DNA of 38,858 bases from CAZGQY01 sp964528035 (GTDB lineage: Bacteria > Pseudomonadota > Gammaproteobacteria > Methylococcales > UBA1147). The position numbers were made by a program, and so were the translations under genes. Under the pieces are notes generated by a model. That model was not told the DNA's origin. It worked only from the letters and a program-made list of their open reading frames with translations, and did not search any database. The stretch lies in the NCBI GenBank assembly GCA_964528035.1, contig CAZGQY010000016.1:1-38858 (forward strand), written 5' to 3'. This document shows, one piece after another, positions 15,848-24,661 of this stretch (positions are counted from its first letter, which is position 1; each line of letters starts with the position of its first letter).

Positions 15848-17692
15848 CTAATTTCTTCTTCTTGAACTGGTGCGTAGTTGTGGCCTTCCCTGTTCAAATT
15901 CGGCGCAGACAAGTTGCCTTCGAATTTGGTTGCTTTCAGTCATTGTAAGTTTTCCAGTGACACCCGGATAAGAACTCATCTTACCGGAATGCAGTGCAGA
16001 TAATTGCGGAACCAGATTGTATGCGTCGAATCCCAATGCCATCAAACGGGTGAATTTAGTGGCGGGATGTTGCCACGATCTAAGCACTTTATCGAGAGGT
16101 GGATTGTTTTCTATGTTTTTGTCCAGTACCCAGGGGATATCGCAAAAAACAATGCCGGACAAATTTAGATCCCGGTTAGGGTTTTCACTGCCACCGTACA
16201 AGTGAGAAGTCGAATAGACGATTATATTGCCTGCCTGATAGTATTCTAGCAAGGGTTGAATCTGTCGTGCCTGTGCTGGAAGTGCAACAAGAAAAATGAT
16301 TTCTGCTTCGGTCCGGGCTTGGAGCTCAAAATCACTGCTTCCTTCAGCCTGCTGGTCGCTGTTTTGGGATTTATGAATTTTCAACAGGCGTTCCAGTGAT
16401 GGGCCATAATCCGATAAGCCTGAATTATAGGTTTCAATGCTAAGGATTTCGCCTCCCAGTTGTCGCCATTTTTCCGAATAATAATTTGACATTCTCTCGC
16501 CAAATTTTGAAGAAGGAACATAAATCGCTGCTTTGTGATGCCCGTCATACCACGCGCTGTTGGTTGTTTCTTCAACTTCGTCTTCAGGGTTGAGCCCAAA
16601 TTGGTATATTTTTGCATCAGAAAGGTCGGTAATCTGGTTGAGCCCAAGGATGGGAACAGGTCGCCCCGGGGTGTTGCTTAATTGTCTGAGATTGGCCTTC
16701 TTTAACGGGCCGATGACTAATTCTGCACCGTCATCGATTGCTTTTTGGTAAAGTGAGCGCGACTCGGCTGACATGGTGTCGTAAAAATGAATATTGGTGG
16801 AGTCATTTTTTTTGTAAGACTGGGCGATCAAAATACCCTGTTTTATTGCTTCACCCACTTGTGCCTGTGGTCCTGATAAAGGCAGCAATACACCGATAGA
16901 GGCGGGTGAAAGAAATGCCTGTTGCTGGTTTCGCGCAGTCGCGCGGATACGTGTAATGTTTGCCGGGTGCCTGGGGTATTTTCTCTGCCATTTTTGGATC
17001 TGACGATTGAAATCCGGAGAATCAGCTGGAGTCTCTTTGAGTATCAGTGTCAGTGCCATCCACCCGCTTAGGGTATCTGGTCGCGGTGGTTTAAGGCGTT
17101 CCAGCATCAATTTGGATAGTTGTCTGAGTTCATTGAGTATGGCCGTTTGGCTACTATCGATTTGTTCGCTTGCAGTTAACAATTCTTCGGCCTTGATTTG
17201 CTCGCGAGCACTTTCCAGGTGGTTACCGAGTAGGGCAAATACCCTTGCTTTCTGGCTATGATAATCAAGGCGGAGATCTGCAGGTAATTTTCTCAACGGC
17301 AATGGCTGCAGTTGATCCAGTGTATCATCTGGTTTGTTTAAGTTTAGGTATATGCGACCGTAGAGCAGACGCAATCTGTAGCGGTCTTCGACGACCAGGT
17401 TAACCGGGTTAATTTTGTCGGCGGTTTGTTTTGCGTTGCTAATTTCGTCAGCATGGAAATGAGCCTCCGCCGCCTGCCGCAAATAACGGTCTCTTTCGGG
17501 AGACAGGGTTTTTTGGGACAAATCGGTATAAAGTTTTATAGCAGTGCTGTAATCTTCCTGAGCCATTGCGAATTTTGCCTGGTCAATTTCGCGTTGATAG
17601 CGGTTGGTTTGAAGGGCTCTGTAAGTGGAACAACCGCTAACAAAAGAGCTCAGGGCGACTAGAATGAAGATCAGGTTATAGTGTAATTTCAT
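15848..17692 (-). CDS. lpoA: Outer-membrane lipoprotein LpoA, activator of PBP1a
   Basis: The protein belongs to the LppC/LpoA family, lipoproteins that reach through the periplasm to stimulate penicillin-binding protein 1a. The signal sequence MKLHYNLIFILVALSSFVSG ends in a lipobox with Cys21. Residues about 30-250 are helical repeats of the TPR type, and about 260-600 form a periplasmic-binding-protein-like domain starting SIGVLLPLSGPQAQVGEAIK and containing ELVIGPLKKANLRQL and MALGFDAYNLVPQL. I choose ATG 17692, which leaves a compact signal peptide; ATGs at 17698 and 17710 are alternatives and none has a clear ribosome site. It diverges from rsmI and heads the run lpoA>yraN>diaA>FAD oxidase>GST. 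Confidence 0.92.
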   Translation of the reverse strand: MKLHYNLIFILVALSSFVSGCSTYRALQTNRYQREIDQAKFAMAQEDYSTAIKLYTDLSQKTLSPERDRYLRQAAEAHFHADEISNAKQTADKINPVNLVVEDRYRLRLLYGRIYLNLNKPDDTLDQLQPLPLRKLPADLRLDYHSQKARVFALLGNHLESAREQIKAEELLTASEQIDSSQTAILNELRQLSKLMLERLKPPRPDTLSGWMALTLILKETPADSPDFNRQIQKWQRKYPRHPANITRIRATARNQQQAFLSPASIGVLLPLSGPQAQVGEAIKQGILIAQSYKKNDSTNIHFYDTMSAESRSLYQKAIDDGAELVIGPLKKANLRQLSNTPGRPVPILGLNQITDLSDAKIYQFGLNPEDEVEETTNSAWYDGHHKAAIYVPSSKFGERMSNYYSEKWRQLGGEILSIETYNSGLSDYGPSLERLLKIHKSQNSDQQAEGSSDFELQARTEAEIIFLVALPAQARQIQPLLEYYQAGNIIVYSTSHLYGGSENPNRDLNLSGIVFCDIPWVLDKNIENNPPLDKVLRSWQHPATKFTRLMALGFDAYNLVPQLSALHSGKMSSYPGVTGKLTMTESNQIRRQLVCAEFEQGRPQLRTSSRRRN

Positions 17693-17823
17693 GTCCATAA
17701 AATATAGCAAGTTATTCGAGAAGAGACGGCCTGTTTTACTTGGGTGTATATTCTTTGGGAAGTTGTCCGATAACCTCTTGATAGCTTTGTTATCTGCCGA
17801 AAGTTGCTTAAGGAGTTATTCAG

Positions 17824-18669
17824 GTGCCCCCAACGGGTAAACTATACATAGTCGCAACTCCAATTGGAAATCTTGGTGATATTACTTATCGGGCGATCGA
17901 AACGCTTAAGCAATGCGACTTGGTCGCTGCGGAGGATACCCGTCATACGAAACGTTTGCTGGATCGATACGGTATTGCTGCTTCACTGGTGTCTTTGCAT
18001 GAGCATAACGAAATCAAAGTAATCGCTGATTTACTCAAACGCCTCCAGCGTGGAGAATCGATCGCAGTTGTTTCTGATGCGGGAACGCCGCTTGTGAATG
18101 ATCCCGGCTATCAATTGGTTCGAACTGTTGTTGATTCTGGTGGCGCGGTTGTTTCGATACCGGGACCTTGCGCATTGATTGCAGGGCTTTCGGTTTCGGG
18201 TTTGGCGACAGATCGTTTTACATTTCTGGGGTTTCCGCCGCGAACCACCACAATGAGAAAATCCTGGTTTGAATCGTTGCTTGGATTATCGGGGACACTT
18301 ATATTTTATGAGTCCTGCCATCGAATATTGGCCTGCTTGAAAGACCTGAGTGAAGTGTTTCCTGCGGAGCGTGAAGTCGCTGTCGCGAGAGAGTTAACCA
18401 AAATTCATGAAGCCGTTATAAAAACAACAATATCAGAACTTTTGTTTTTAATCGACGAGGACCCAAACCTGAACAGGGGTGAATTGATTGTATTGGTGCA
18501 GGGTGCGACCAATGACGATAATAATGGTCACCAATTGGAAGCAGAGCATATTCAGTTACTCAAAACTTTACTCCAGGAGTGTTCGGTAAAAACGTCTGCG
18601 ACTCTTGCCGCCAGAATTACAGGCTTGAGTAGAAAGATCTTGTACAGCGCAGCGCTGGAATTAAAATAG
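17824..18669 (+). CDS. rsmI: 16S rRNA (cytidine-1402 2'-O) methyltransferase
   Basis: The 281-residue protein is RsmI, a tetrapyrrole-methylase-fold enzyme that methylates the ribose of C1402 of 16S rRNA with SAM. Blocks visible are GKLYIVATPIGNLGDITYRA at the start, VAAEDTRHTKRLL, AVVSDAGTPLVNDPGYQLVR, SIPGPCALIAGLSVSGLATD, FTFLGFPPR and VAVARELTKIHEAV. The start is GTG 17824 with AAGGAG eight bases upstream. It is divergent from lpoA, an order widespread in gammaproteobacteria. A metallophosphoesterase gene starts four bases after its stop, probably in the same transcript. Confidence 0.96.
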   Translation: MPPTGKLYIVATPIGNLGDITYRAIETLKQCDLVAAEDTRHTKRLLDRYGIAASLVSLHEHNEIKVIADLLKRLQRGESIAVVSDAGTPLVNDPGYQLVRTVVDSGGAVVSIPGPCALIAGLSVSGLATDRFTFLGFPPRTTTMRKSWFESLLGLSGTLIFYESCHRILACLKDLSEVFPAEREVAVARELTKIHEAVIKTTISELLFLIDEDPNLNRGELIVLVQGATNDDNNGHQLEAEHIQLLKTLLQECSVKTSATLAARITGLSRKILYSAALELK

Positions 18670-18673
18670 GCCC

Positions 18674-19954
18674 ATGAAATTAAAACCCAGACGAGTCGTG
18701 TTAGCGCTATTTTTATTTTGTATGCTCGGATTGTTGTCGTGTCGCTATGTGTTATCACCGGTGGGTGATATCGCTTTTGTAATGCTTACCTGGCGCAGTG
18801 AAGATACCAGTACGACCATGACGGTTTTGTACCAGACTGAGGATAACCCGGGTGTGAGTAAAATCGTGTACGATACGGTGAGCCGAAAGAATGATAAGCA
18901 AGCCTATCGTCAGCAAACACTTGGAAGCCGAATACACTTTAAACAAAGAGACCGATTTATTCACACTGTTGAACTATCCGGTTTAAAGGCGGCGACCCGA
19001 TATTATTTTGCGGTCTCGGATAAACATGGGACACGAGGAGAGGAATATTCGTTTCGTACTTTGCCTGATGATGGCTCGCCGATACGAATTGTTGCTGGCG
19101 GAGATATGGATACGACTCAGGTCGCTGCGCAGCTTAGTAGACAGGCAGCCCGTTTGAATCCGGATCTGGCGATTATCGGGGGTGATATTGCATACGCTGA
19201 AGGGCGTATGAAAAAGGCCGCAAAGTGGGATCGGTGGATGGCCGACTGGTGTCGCTTAATGATTACTACAGATGGTCGAATTATCCCTTTTATTGCCTCT
19301 ATCGGTAACCACGAAATAAATCACAAAAAGCAAGGGAAATCCGCTCTGAAACGAGCGCCTTTCTTTTTACGCTATCTTAACCAGGATAGTGACAAAAGAA
19401 GTTATTTTACCAGAAAAATTGGTGGAAATAGTGCGTTGATTGTTCTGGATACGTCGCATTTGCGAGTGGTGGAGGGTGAGCAGACCCAATGGTTAAGCAA
19501 GCAGTTGCTGAAATATCAAAATCGTTTGTATCGATTTGCGATGTATCATAAGCCTATGTATCCAGGGGGTATTTATCGCGATATTATTCCCGGTGTCAAT
19601 CGAGATTTAGCAGATCTATGGGGTCCGTTGTTTGACGATTTTAAACTGACACTTGCGCTGGAAAACCACTATCATGTCCATAAACGTACAAAACCATTGA
19701 AACACAATGCTGTTTCGGCAGAACCAGGCGCAACTGTTTATCTTGGCGGTGGAGCGTGGGGAACCACACCCCGTAAAGTTAAACCGGATCTGTGGTATCT
19801 GGCTTCGGCATATTCGAAAAATCATATCTGGGTAATTGATGTATCGGAACAAAAGATCGACTATCGGGCAGTCGATGCCGAGGGTGTGGTTTTTGATCGG
19901 GGTGAGTCGTTTCCGTCCACACTGACTTCATCTATTTTAAGGTCTACCCAGTAA
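18674..19954 (+). CDS. Secreted or lipid-anchored purple-acid-phosphatase-like metallophosphoesterase
   Basis: The 426-residue protein has an N-terminal hydrophobic segment ending LGLLSC (Cys23), a possible lipobox, then a fibronectin-III-like domain (about 30-135) as in purple acid phosphatases. The metallophosphoesterase domain follows, with RIVAGGDMDT, LAIIGGDIAYAEG, ASIGNHEIN, AMYHKPMYPGG and NHYHVHKRTKP. The two-metal ligands of the family are therefore all present. Substrate is unknown; phosphomonoesters in the periplasm or outer surface are likely. It starts four bases after rsmI. Its last 94 bases overlap the end of the convergent EEP-family gene, so the C-terminal ~30 residues are encoded on both strands. 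Confidence 0.87.
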   Translation: MKLKPRRVVLALFLFCMLGLLSCRYVLSPVGDIAFVMLTWRSEDTSTTMTVLYQTEDNPGVSKIVYDTVSRKNDKQAYRQQTLGSRIHFKQRDRFIHTVELSGLKAATRYYFAVSDKHGTRGEEYSFRTLPDDGSPIRIVAGGDMDTTQVAAQLSRQAARLNPDLAIIGGDIAYAEGRMKKAAKWDRWMADWCRLMITTDGRIIPFIASIGNHEINHKKQGKSALKRAPFFLRYLNQDSDKRSYFTRKIGGNSALIVLDTSHLRVVEGEQTQWLSKQLLKYQNRLYRFAMYHKPMYPGGIYRDIIPGVNRDLADLWGPLFDDFKLTLALENHYHVHKRTKPLKHNAVSAEPGATVYLGGGAWGTTPRKVKPDLWYLASAYSKNHIWVIDVSEQKIDYRAVDAEGVVFDRGESFPSTLTSSILRSTQ

Positions 19955-20763
19955 TTCGGGTGATCGGAGACGCCTTCGTCTGTTTTTCCACCAGCCATTA
20001 CGGTTAATCCACGGGTAATAATCCAATCGATTCTGTGTTTGTGGTCTATTTCTGGCAATGCCATAGCGATGGCATCGATTGAATTTGATTGAGAGAACAG
20101 AGATTTCAGCAGACTGTTTTGCGGACGTGTATTAAGGTCACCGAGCAGGATTGCGGGTTGGTAGCGTTTAAATTCATCAAGGATAAATTGCAGTTGCTGT
20201 AAGCGAATTTTACCACGATCCAAATGCGTCACTATGAATGTAACGGGTGTTTCATTGATTCGAATGTGAGCGCGAATCATGTTACGCAGACTGTGACTGG
20301 AGGCTTGGTTATAGATCAGTGGTAACGCGATCCATGAATTCACTGGAAAGCGGCTGAGCAGCCCGTTTCCGAAATAATCTTGGTACCATCTGCGTTGGTT
20401 GGGTGCGAATAACCAGCCGGTATCGATTTGTCTGGCGATGATTTCGGCCTGGTTTGTACTGTTGAATGGGAATGGCCCATCAAGCTCGTTTAGCCCGGTA
20501 ATGTCCATGTTTTGCAATAACGCTGCAGAGCGGCTTAAATCTCGAATTTGGTCAGTACCCTTACCTCGATGGATATTATAAGTAGAGACTCGGAAAGTAG
20601 GTGATTTGGGGGTGCGCCACTGGGTTGGCGGATTGATATGAGTGCCGGATGAAGGTGGTATTGGGTGTCGTAAGTTTGCAAGCCAAATGTGCAGGCTAAC
20701 AGACAGGCCCAGAAGCAATAGAACAATGACGTTGTATGATTTTCGCCAGTTCCTGGTTGCCAT
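19861..20763 (-). CDS. Endonuclease/exonuclease/phosphatase (EEP) family hydrolase
   Basis: The 300-residue protein has one N-terminal membrane segment (NVIVLLLLGLSVSLHIWLAN) followed by a complete EEP domain: RVSTYNIHRGKG, the metal-binding Glu in TGLNELDG, FIVTHLDRGK, AILLGDLNTRP, HRIDWIITRGL and SDHPNYWVDL. Members cleave phosphodiesters or phosphomonoesters, including nucleic acids, phosphatidylglycerol and sphingomyelin; the substrate here is not clear. The membrane anchor puts the domain probably in the periplasm. The last ~20 residues lie beyond the domain and are antisense to the metallophosphoesterase gene. Two adjacent phosphoesterases on opposite strands is noteworthy but may be chance. 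Confidence 0.85.
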   Translation of the reverse strand: MATRNWRKSYNVIVLLLLGLSVSLHIWLANLRHPIPPSSGTHINPPTQWRTPKSPTFRVSTYNIHRGKGTDQIRDLSRSAALLQNMDITGLNELDGPFPFNSTNQAEIIARQIDTGWLFAPNQRRWYQDYFGNGLLSRFPVNSWIALPLIYNQASSHSLRNMIRAHIRINETPVTFIVTHLDRGKIRLQQLQFILDEFKRYQPAILLGDLNTRPQNSLLKSLFSQSNSIDAIAMALPEIDHKHRIDWIITRGLTVMAGGKTDEGVSDHPNYWVDLKIDEVSVDGNDSPRSKTTPSASTAR

Positions 20764-20784
20764 AGGCTCGGTACCTTTTCAATC

Positions 20785-20932
20785 TTGTGTTGATGGTTAT
20801 TCGAAGCCGATAAGTCGTTGTTTGCCTCGTTGCACTTACTTAAATTAGTCCAACAGTCCTGCGATCGTGCGTCTGGCAACTGACCATTTCTTGACTCACT
20901 CTATCCGTCAATACAACAATGACGGAGCACTA
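20785..20932. repeat. ~145-bp palindromic element, family B, copy 2
   Basis: It shares with 12439-12578 the central GCCGATAAG, CGTTGCAC, GTCCTGCG and CAACTGACCATTT blocks in the same orientation. The right end reads CCGTCAATACAACAATGACG then GAGCACTAG, the complement of copy 1's left end. The left end is worn. The CTAG tip again coincides with a TAG stop, here of bfd (20930-20932). Confidence 0.6.
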
Positions 20933-21112
20933 GCTGTTATCTTCTTCTTTAAGGCAATCCTGGATAACTTGTTTTGCCGCTGACGCACATTTTCCGCACT
21001 GATTGCAGGCCCCCAACTTTGCTTTAAGATGGCGGATATGGCTGCAGCCGTCTTTGTTTACGCTGGTCCGGATTTGAGTCTCTGTGATGTTATTGCAGAT
21101 ACAAATATACAA
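20930..21112 (-). CDS. bfd: Bacterioferritin-associated ferredoxin
   Basis: The 60-residue protein matches Bfd, the [2Fe-2S] partner that reduces bacterioferritin to release iron. With the start at TTG 21112 it begins MYICICNNITETQIR, aligning with the family start; the frame is open further upstream, but the extra residues do not fit. Cluster ligands are Cys4, Cys6, Cys39 and Cys42 (GACNQCGKCASAAKQV), with Cys23 and Cys36 extra. A GGGA lies a few bases before the TTG. A Fur box lies about 50 bases upstream, fitting induction under iron starvation. No bacterioferritin gene is in the window. Confidence 0.88.
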   Translation of the reverse strand: MYICICNNITETQIRTSVNKDGCSHIRHLKAKLGACNQCGKCASAAKQVIQDCLKEEDNS

Positions 21113-21157
21113 AATGGTTTCCCAGGTTGCGAATAAGAATACTTTAATCGTATGCCA

Positions 21158-21176
21158 AATGCTAATGATTATCAAT
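21158..21176 (-). promoter_or_regulatory. Predicted Fur box upstream of bfd
   Basis: Read on the minus strand, TTGATAATCATTAGCATTT contains TGATAAT-C-ATTAGCA, which matches the 7-1-7 Fur core (TGATAATnATTATCA) at 13 of 14 positions. It sits about 50 bases before the bfd TTG start. Fur control of bfd is well known in related bacteria. Confidence 0.75.
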
Positions 21177-21328
21177 AGCAAATGTGAATAATCTTGTTAA
21201 ATTGTGACAGAGTTCACATATTTTTGGATCGACAGCTTCGTCGAAGGGAGTCTGGTGAGTGAATTTTAACTCCTGGTTATTTTTTCCGGAAATATTGTTT
21301 TTAGCCTATTTATCCGATTATTAAAAAA

Positions 21329-21470
21329 CCGTAACTGCTCGCCCCTCTATGGGTGATCTGTTCCGGAAGACGCCGTAAATACATCCTTGTAGGCTTGGAT
21401 GCGGCTTCCCTGCCGCATACACTTCCTCCACAGATCCCCCAAAGAGGGCTGTTTCGATTAGTGGGGCAAG
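21329..21470. repeat. ~140-bp palindromic repeat, family C, inverted copy
   Basis: This is the reverse complement of 7836-7974 with few differences; both begin or end in GTAACTGCTCGCCCCTCTAT. With that copy it forms an inverted pair about 13.5 kb apart. The rest of 21182-21671 holds no gene I can recognise; the promoter of the YcxB-like gene probably lies in 21480-21665. Confidence 0.75.
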
Positions 21471-21671
21471 TATTTACAAAAAAACAGCGATTCGCTGATT
21501 AGATGCAAAATTGGGTGCCTGCCCTGACTGAGAAACTTGTTGAGTAGATGCAATATAATGAACAGTTTGCAGAGATTATTTGACATGTTATGAGTCGGGT
21601 TGCGCGCGCAGGATCAGATTCGCGTATACTATGTTCGTTTTCCAATTCGGCAATAATTTAAGAAAAATAAA

Positions 21672-22193
21672 ATGGTTGAAATACGATATAAACTGCGCGA
21701 AAAGGATTTGATTGCGTTCAGCGAGCACGAAGTAAAAGATACAAGTGAGTTGCAGAAAACTGTTCGTCGGCATTCTGCAACGATTCCAGGGATTGTCTGT
21801 GGTTTGGCGTTATTTTATTTCTTTTATTATGAGGATCTTATCACGGCATTTTATATAGGGATTATTGGTGTGGTTTGGGGCTTATTGGCTCCCCTGTATT
21901 TTAAGAAAAGTTTCAAGAACCAGGTTAAAAAGCAATTCAGCGAAGAAGATTTGAAAGGCATTTTGGGCGAATATAAATTGCGGATTGAGAAAAAGGCTCT
22001 GGTTGAAATCAGTCCACAGGGTGAATCAAGGATTCTCTGGGATGAAATATTGCGCCTGGAGCTGACAAAACGATATGGGTTTATCTATCTCGATGCGAAT
22101 GTAGCGCTCATAATACCTATCGAGACGATTAGCGAAGGGAAAATTGTCGAATTTGCTGATCTGGTTGATCAGCGGATTGAAGAATCAATGTGA
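21672..22193 (+). CDS. YcxB-like membrane protein
   Basis: The 173-residue protein has the layout of YcxB-like proteins: an N-terminal soluble start (MVEIRYKLREKDLIAFSEHE), two membrane segments between about residues 36 and 75 (ATIPGIVCGLALFYFFYYED and FYIGIIGVVWGLLAPLYF), and a C-terminal domain with LRIEKKALVEISPQGES, then ILWDEILRLELTKRYGFIYL. The C-terminal beta-rich part is the YcxB-like domain, whose function is unknown to me. It stands alone, with a palindromic repeat upstream and a hairpin just after its stop. Confidence 0.78.
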   Translation: MVEIRYKLREKDLIAFSEHEVKDTSELQKTVRRHSATIPGIVCGLALFYFFYYEDLITAFYIGIIGVVWGLLAPLYFKKSFKNQVKKQFSEEDLKGILGEYKLRIEKKALVEISPQGESRILWDEILRLELTKRYGFIYLDANVALIIPIETISEGKIVEFADLVDQRIEESM

Positions 22194-22198
22194 AAGTT

Positions 22199-22236
22199 TA
22201 GTACTTATACAATGTGTCCTTACGAAGGAAGTACTA
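22199..22236. terminator. Hairpin between convergent genes
   Basis: TAGTACTT (22199-22206) pairs perfectly with AAGTACTA (22229-22236). It begins six bases after the YcxB-like stop and ends before the stop of the convergent DUF465 gene. It lacks a strong T run, so termination is inferred mainly from position. Its CTAG-containing tips resemble the ends of the family B elements. Confidence 0.4.
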
Positions 22237-22243
22237 GACTAAG

Positions 22244-22447
22244 TCAAGCGTTTAAGTCTGGGATTAGCTGGCTTTTGAGCTGTTCGATTCGATCCTTAAG
22301 AATCAACTTTCTTTTTTTAAGTCGTCGCATTTGAAGCTGATCGACGTAGGGCTCTGCGCCGAGTCTGGTTATTATATCATCAAGATCCCTGTGTTCAGTT
22401 TTCAGTTCTGAAATTAGAGATTCTGTTGCTTCTGAAGATTTTTCCAT
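22244..22447 (-). CDS. YdcH-type DUF465 small coiled protein
   Basis: The 67-residue protein (MEKSSEATESLISELKTEHR...) is a charged helical hairpin typical of DUF465/YdcH proteins, with the characteristic EHRDLDDIITRLGAEPYVDQ, LQMRRLKKRKLILKDRIEQL and a C-terminal KSQLIP. The family function is unknown. The start may be ATG 22447 or GTG 22450, both after a GAGGT. It is convergent with the YcxB-like gene. Confidence 0.88.
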   Translation of the reverse strand: MEKSSEATESLISELKTEHRDLDDIITRLGAEPYVDQLQMRRLKKRKLILKDRIEQLKSQLIPDLNA

Positions 22448-22712
22448 CACGGCAATGCTTTACCTCGATACGATGGTTTGTGCATTGCCTTGTTTATTGT
22501 TCTCAATATATTGCACAGTGTTAAATTTAAGTAGAGGTTTCCCTGGGATCGTGGTACCGAGACTCCAGGGCAGCGACGCTTATTGATAAGTGTAATACAG
22601 ATCCGGATGGTTTTGAGACTATTTGCCGATTAACATCGTCGATTCTGCAAAATAATTGTTTATTTCGATTGAAAAATGGACTTTCTATCTTAACGTACTC
22701 TAATCTCAAAAC

Positions 22713-24629
22713 ATGCTGAATTTTAATGATGTATCGATACGCCGAGGTGGCAACCTGCTGTTCCAACAGGCGACATTCGTTGTTTTTAGGGGCGTGAAAC
22801 TTGGAGTGACCGGTGCAAATGGCAGTGGCAAATCGAGTTTGTTTTCGCTGATCCAAGGTGGGCTGTCAGTAGAAGAAGGACAATTCGGTATGCCGCCAGA
22901 TTTGGTTATTGCACATGTTGCTCAAGAAACACCGTCTGTCGAAAAAAAAGCGATCGACTATGTGATCGACGGAGATACGAGCTTTCGGCAAACAGAGCAA
23001 CAACTACGATTAGCCAGCCATTCGGAAAATGGTTTTGAACAAGCGAAGTTGCACCAGAAAATGGAGGAAATCGAAGGCTATTCTGTCCAGTCGCGAGCAG
23101 CGAAGTTAATGTCAGGATTGGGATTTCAACCGGATCAAATTCACTGTCTGTTGCCCAGCTTGTCTGGAGGATGGCGTATGCGATTGAATTTGGCACAGGC
23201 GTTGATGTGTCGTTCGGACATTTTGCTATTGGATGAACCGACTAATCATCTGGATTTGGATGCGGTAATTTGGCTACAGGATTGGTTGAAGGAATATTCG
23301 GGAACCTTGTTGCTTATTTCTCATGACCGGGAGTTTTTGGATTCGATCACTAACCATATTGCTCATATAGAACATCAATCGATCAAACTGTACCGGGGGA
23401 ATTACTCGGCATTTGAAGTTTTCCGGGCTGAGACTCTGGCACTTCAACAGGCAACAAGAGCAAAACAACAGCGGGAGATCCAACATATTCGAAGTTTTGT
23501 TGACCGTTTTCGAGCGAAAGCGACCAAAGCGCGTCAGGTGCAGAGTCGACTAAATACGCTCAAGAAGATGGAGTTGATCGCACAAGCTCATGCCGATTCG
23601 CCGATTCGGTTTTCCTTTCAAAATCCGGATAAAACCCCCAATCCCCTTTTAAAGCTGGAAAAGCTGTCTATTGGTTATGGCGAAAGTACGGTTCTTTCCG
23701 GCGTAAACCTGATATTGTCCCCCGGTGATCGAATTGGTTTGTTGGGGCCTAATGGTGCAGGAAAATCAACATTAATTAAATTATTGGCCGGTGAAATCCA
23801 GCAGCAGCAGGGAAAACTCAAAATTGCCGATGATTGTAGTGTAGGCTATTTTGCCCAGCATCAATTGGAACAATTGCATGGTGATGAAAGTCCGCTGCAG
23901 CATTTTCAGACTTTAGCTTCGGGTGCAGTAGAAAAAGAATTAAGAAACTTTCTGGGTGGATTCGGGTTTCACGGAGATGAGGCGCTTGAACCCGTGGGAT
24001 TAAGATCCGGAGGAGAGAAAGCCAGATTAGTACTGGCGTTACTTGCATTTCAGCGTCCCAATGTTTTGTTATTGGACGAACCGACAAATCATCTAGATCT
24101 TTATGTACGTCATGCCTTGAGTGTGGCGTTACAGGAATATTCTGGTGCAATGGTAATTGTTTCCCATGACAGGCATTTATTAAGAACAGTTACTGATCAA
24201 TTCTATCTGGTTGCCAATGGCGGTGTTGAATGTTTCGATGGAGATCTGGAGGATTATCGAAATTTGTTGAATCAATCTAAAGGTGATTCGTCGCTCGATT
24301 CTGGTTCTCAGCAGTTGTTGGTATCAAAAAAAGATCGCAGACGTTTGCAGGCGGAACGTAGATTATTGTTGCAACCTCTGCATACCGCGTGTAAACAGGC
24401 GGAACTGAAACTGGAAAGCCTTCATACTCAACAAAAAAAATTGGATCTTGCTCTAAGTGATGCAAATCTATACGAATTGAATAATAAAGAAAAATTGCAG
24501 GAATTAATTGAAGAAAAAAACCAGATTGAACAATCGATTCTCAAGTCCGAACAAATTTGGTTCGATGCCTGCGCAAAGCTAGAGGATGAGGAAAACCGCA
24601 AAGGTGATATTCGCGGATCAGAAAGCTAA
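22713..24629 (+). CDS. yheS: ABC-F family ATPase, YheS type
   Basis: The 638-residue protein has two ABC ATPase domains and no membrane segment, the ABC-F plan of ribosome-binding translation factors. Domain 1 has Walker A GANGSGKSS (34-42), the signature LSGGWRMRLNLAQAL near 150 and LLLDEPTNHLDLDAVIWLQD. Domain 2 has GPNGAGKST near 345, RSGGEKARLVLALL near 430 and a second LLLDEPTNHLDL. Between them lies the linker with FRAKATKARQVQSR. A charged C-terminal coiled coil (KKDRRRLQAERRLLLQ) ends the protein. The block GWRMRLNLAQALMCRSD and DYVIDGD fit YheS rather than EttA or Uup. It is monocistronic by position. Confidence 0.93.
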   Translation: MLNFNDVSIRRGGNLLFQQATFVVFRGVKLGVTGANGSGKSSLFSLIQGGLSVEEGQFGMPPDLVIAHVAQETPSVEKKAIDYVIDGDTSFRQTEQQLRLASHSENGFEQAKLHQKMEEIEGYSVQSRAAKLMSGLGFQPDQIHCLLPSLSGGWRMRLNLAQALMCRSDILLLDEPTNHLDLDAVIWLQDWLKEYSGTLLLISHDREFLDSITNHIAHIEHQSIKLYRGNYSAFEVFRAETLALQQATRAKQQREIQHIRSFVDRFRAKATKARQVQSRLNTLKKMELIAQAHADSPIRFSFQNPDKTPNPLLKLEKLSIGYGESTVLSGVNLILSPGDRIGLLGPNGAGKSTLIKLLAGEIQQQQGKLKIADDCSVGYFAQHQLEQLHGDESPLQHFQTLASGAVEKELRNFLGGFGFHGDEALEPVGLRSGGEKARLVLALLAFQRPNVLLLDEPTNHLDLYVRHALSVALQEYSGAMVIVSHDRHLLRTVTDQFYLVANGGVECFDGDLEDYRNLLNQSKGDSSLDSGSQQLLVSKKDRRRLQAERRLLLQPLHTACKQAELKLESLHTQQKKLDLALSDANLYELNNKEKLQELIEEKNQIEQSILKSEQIWFDACAKLEDEENRKGDIRGSES

Positions 24630-24661
24630 TTGAAATCATAGGCTTTTGCAATATAATAAGT

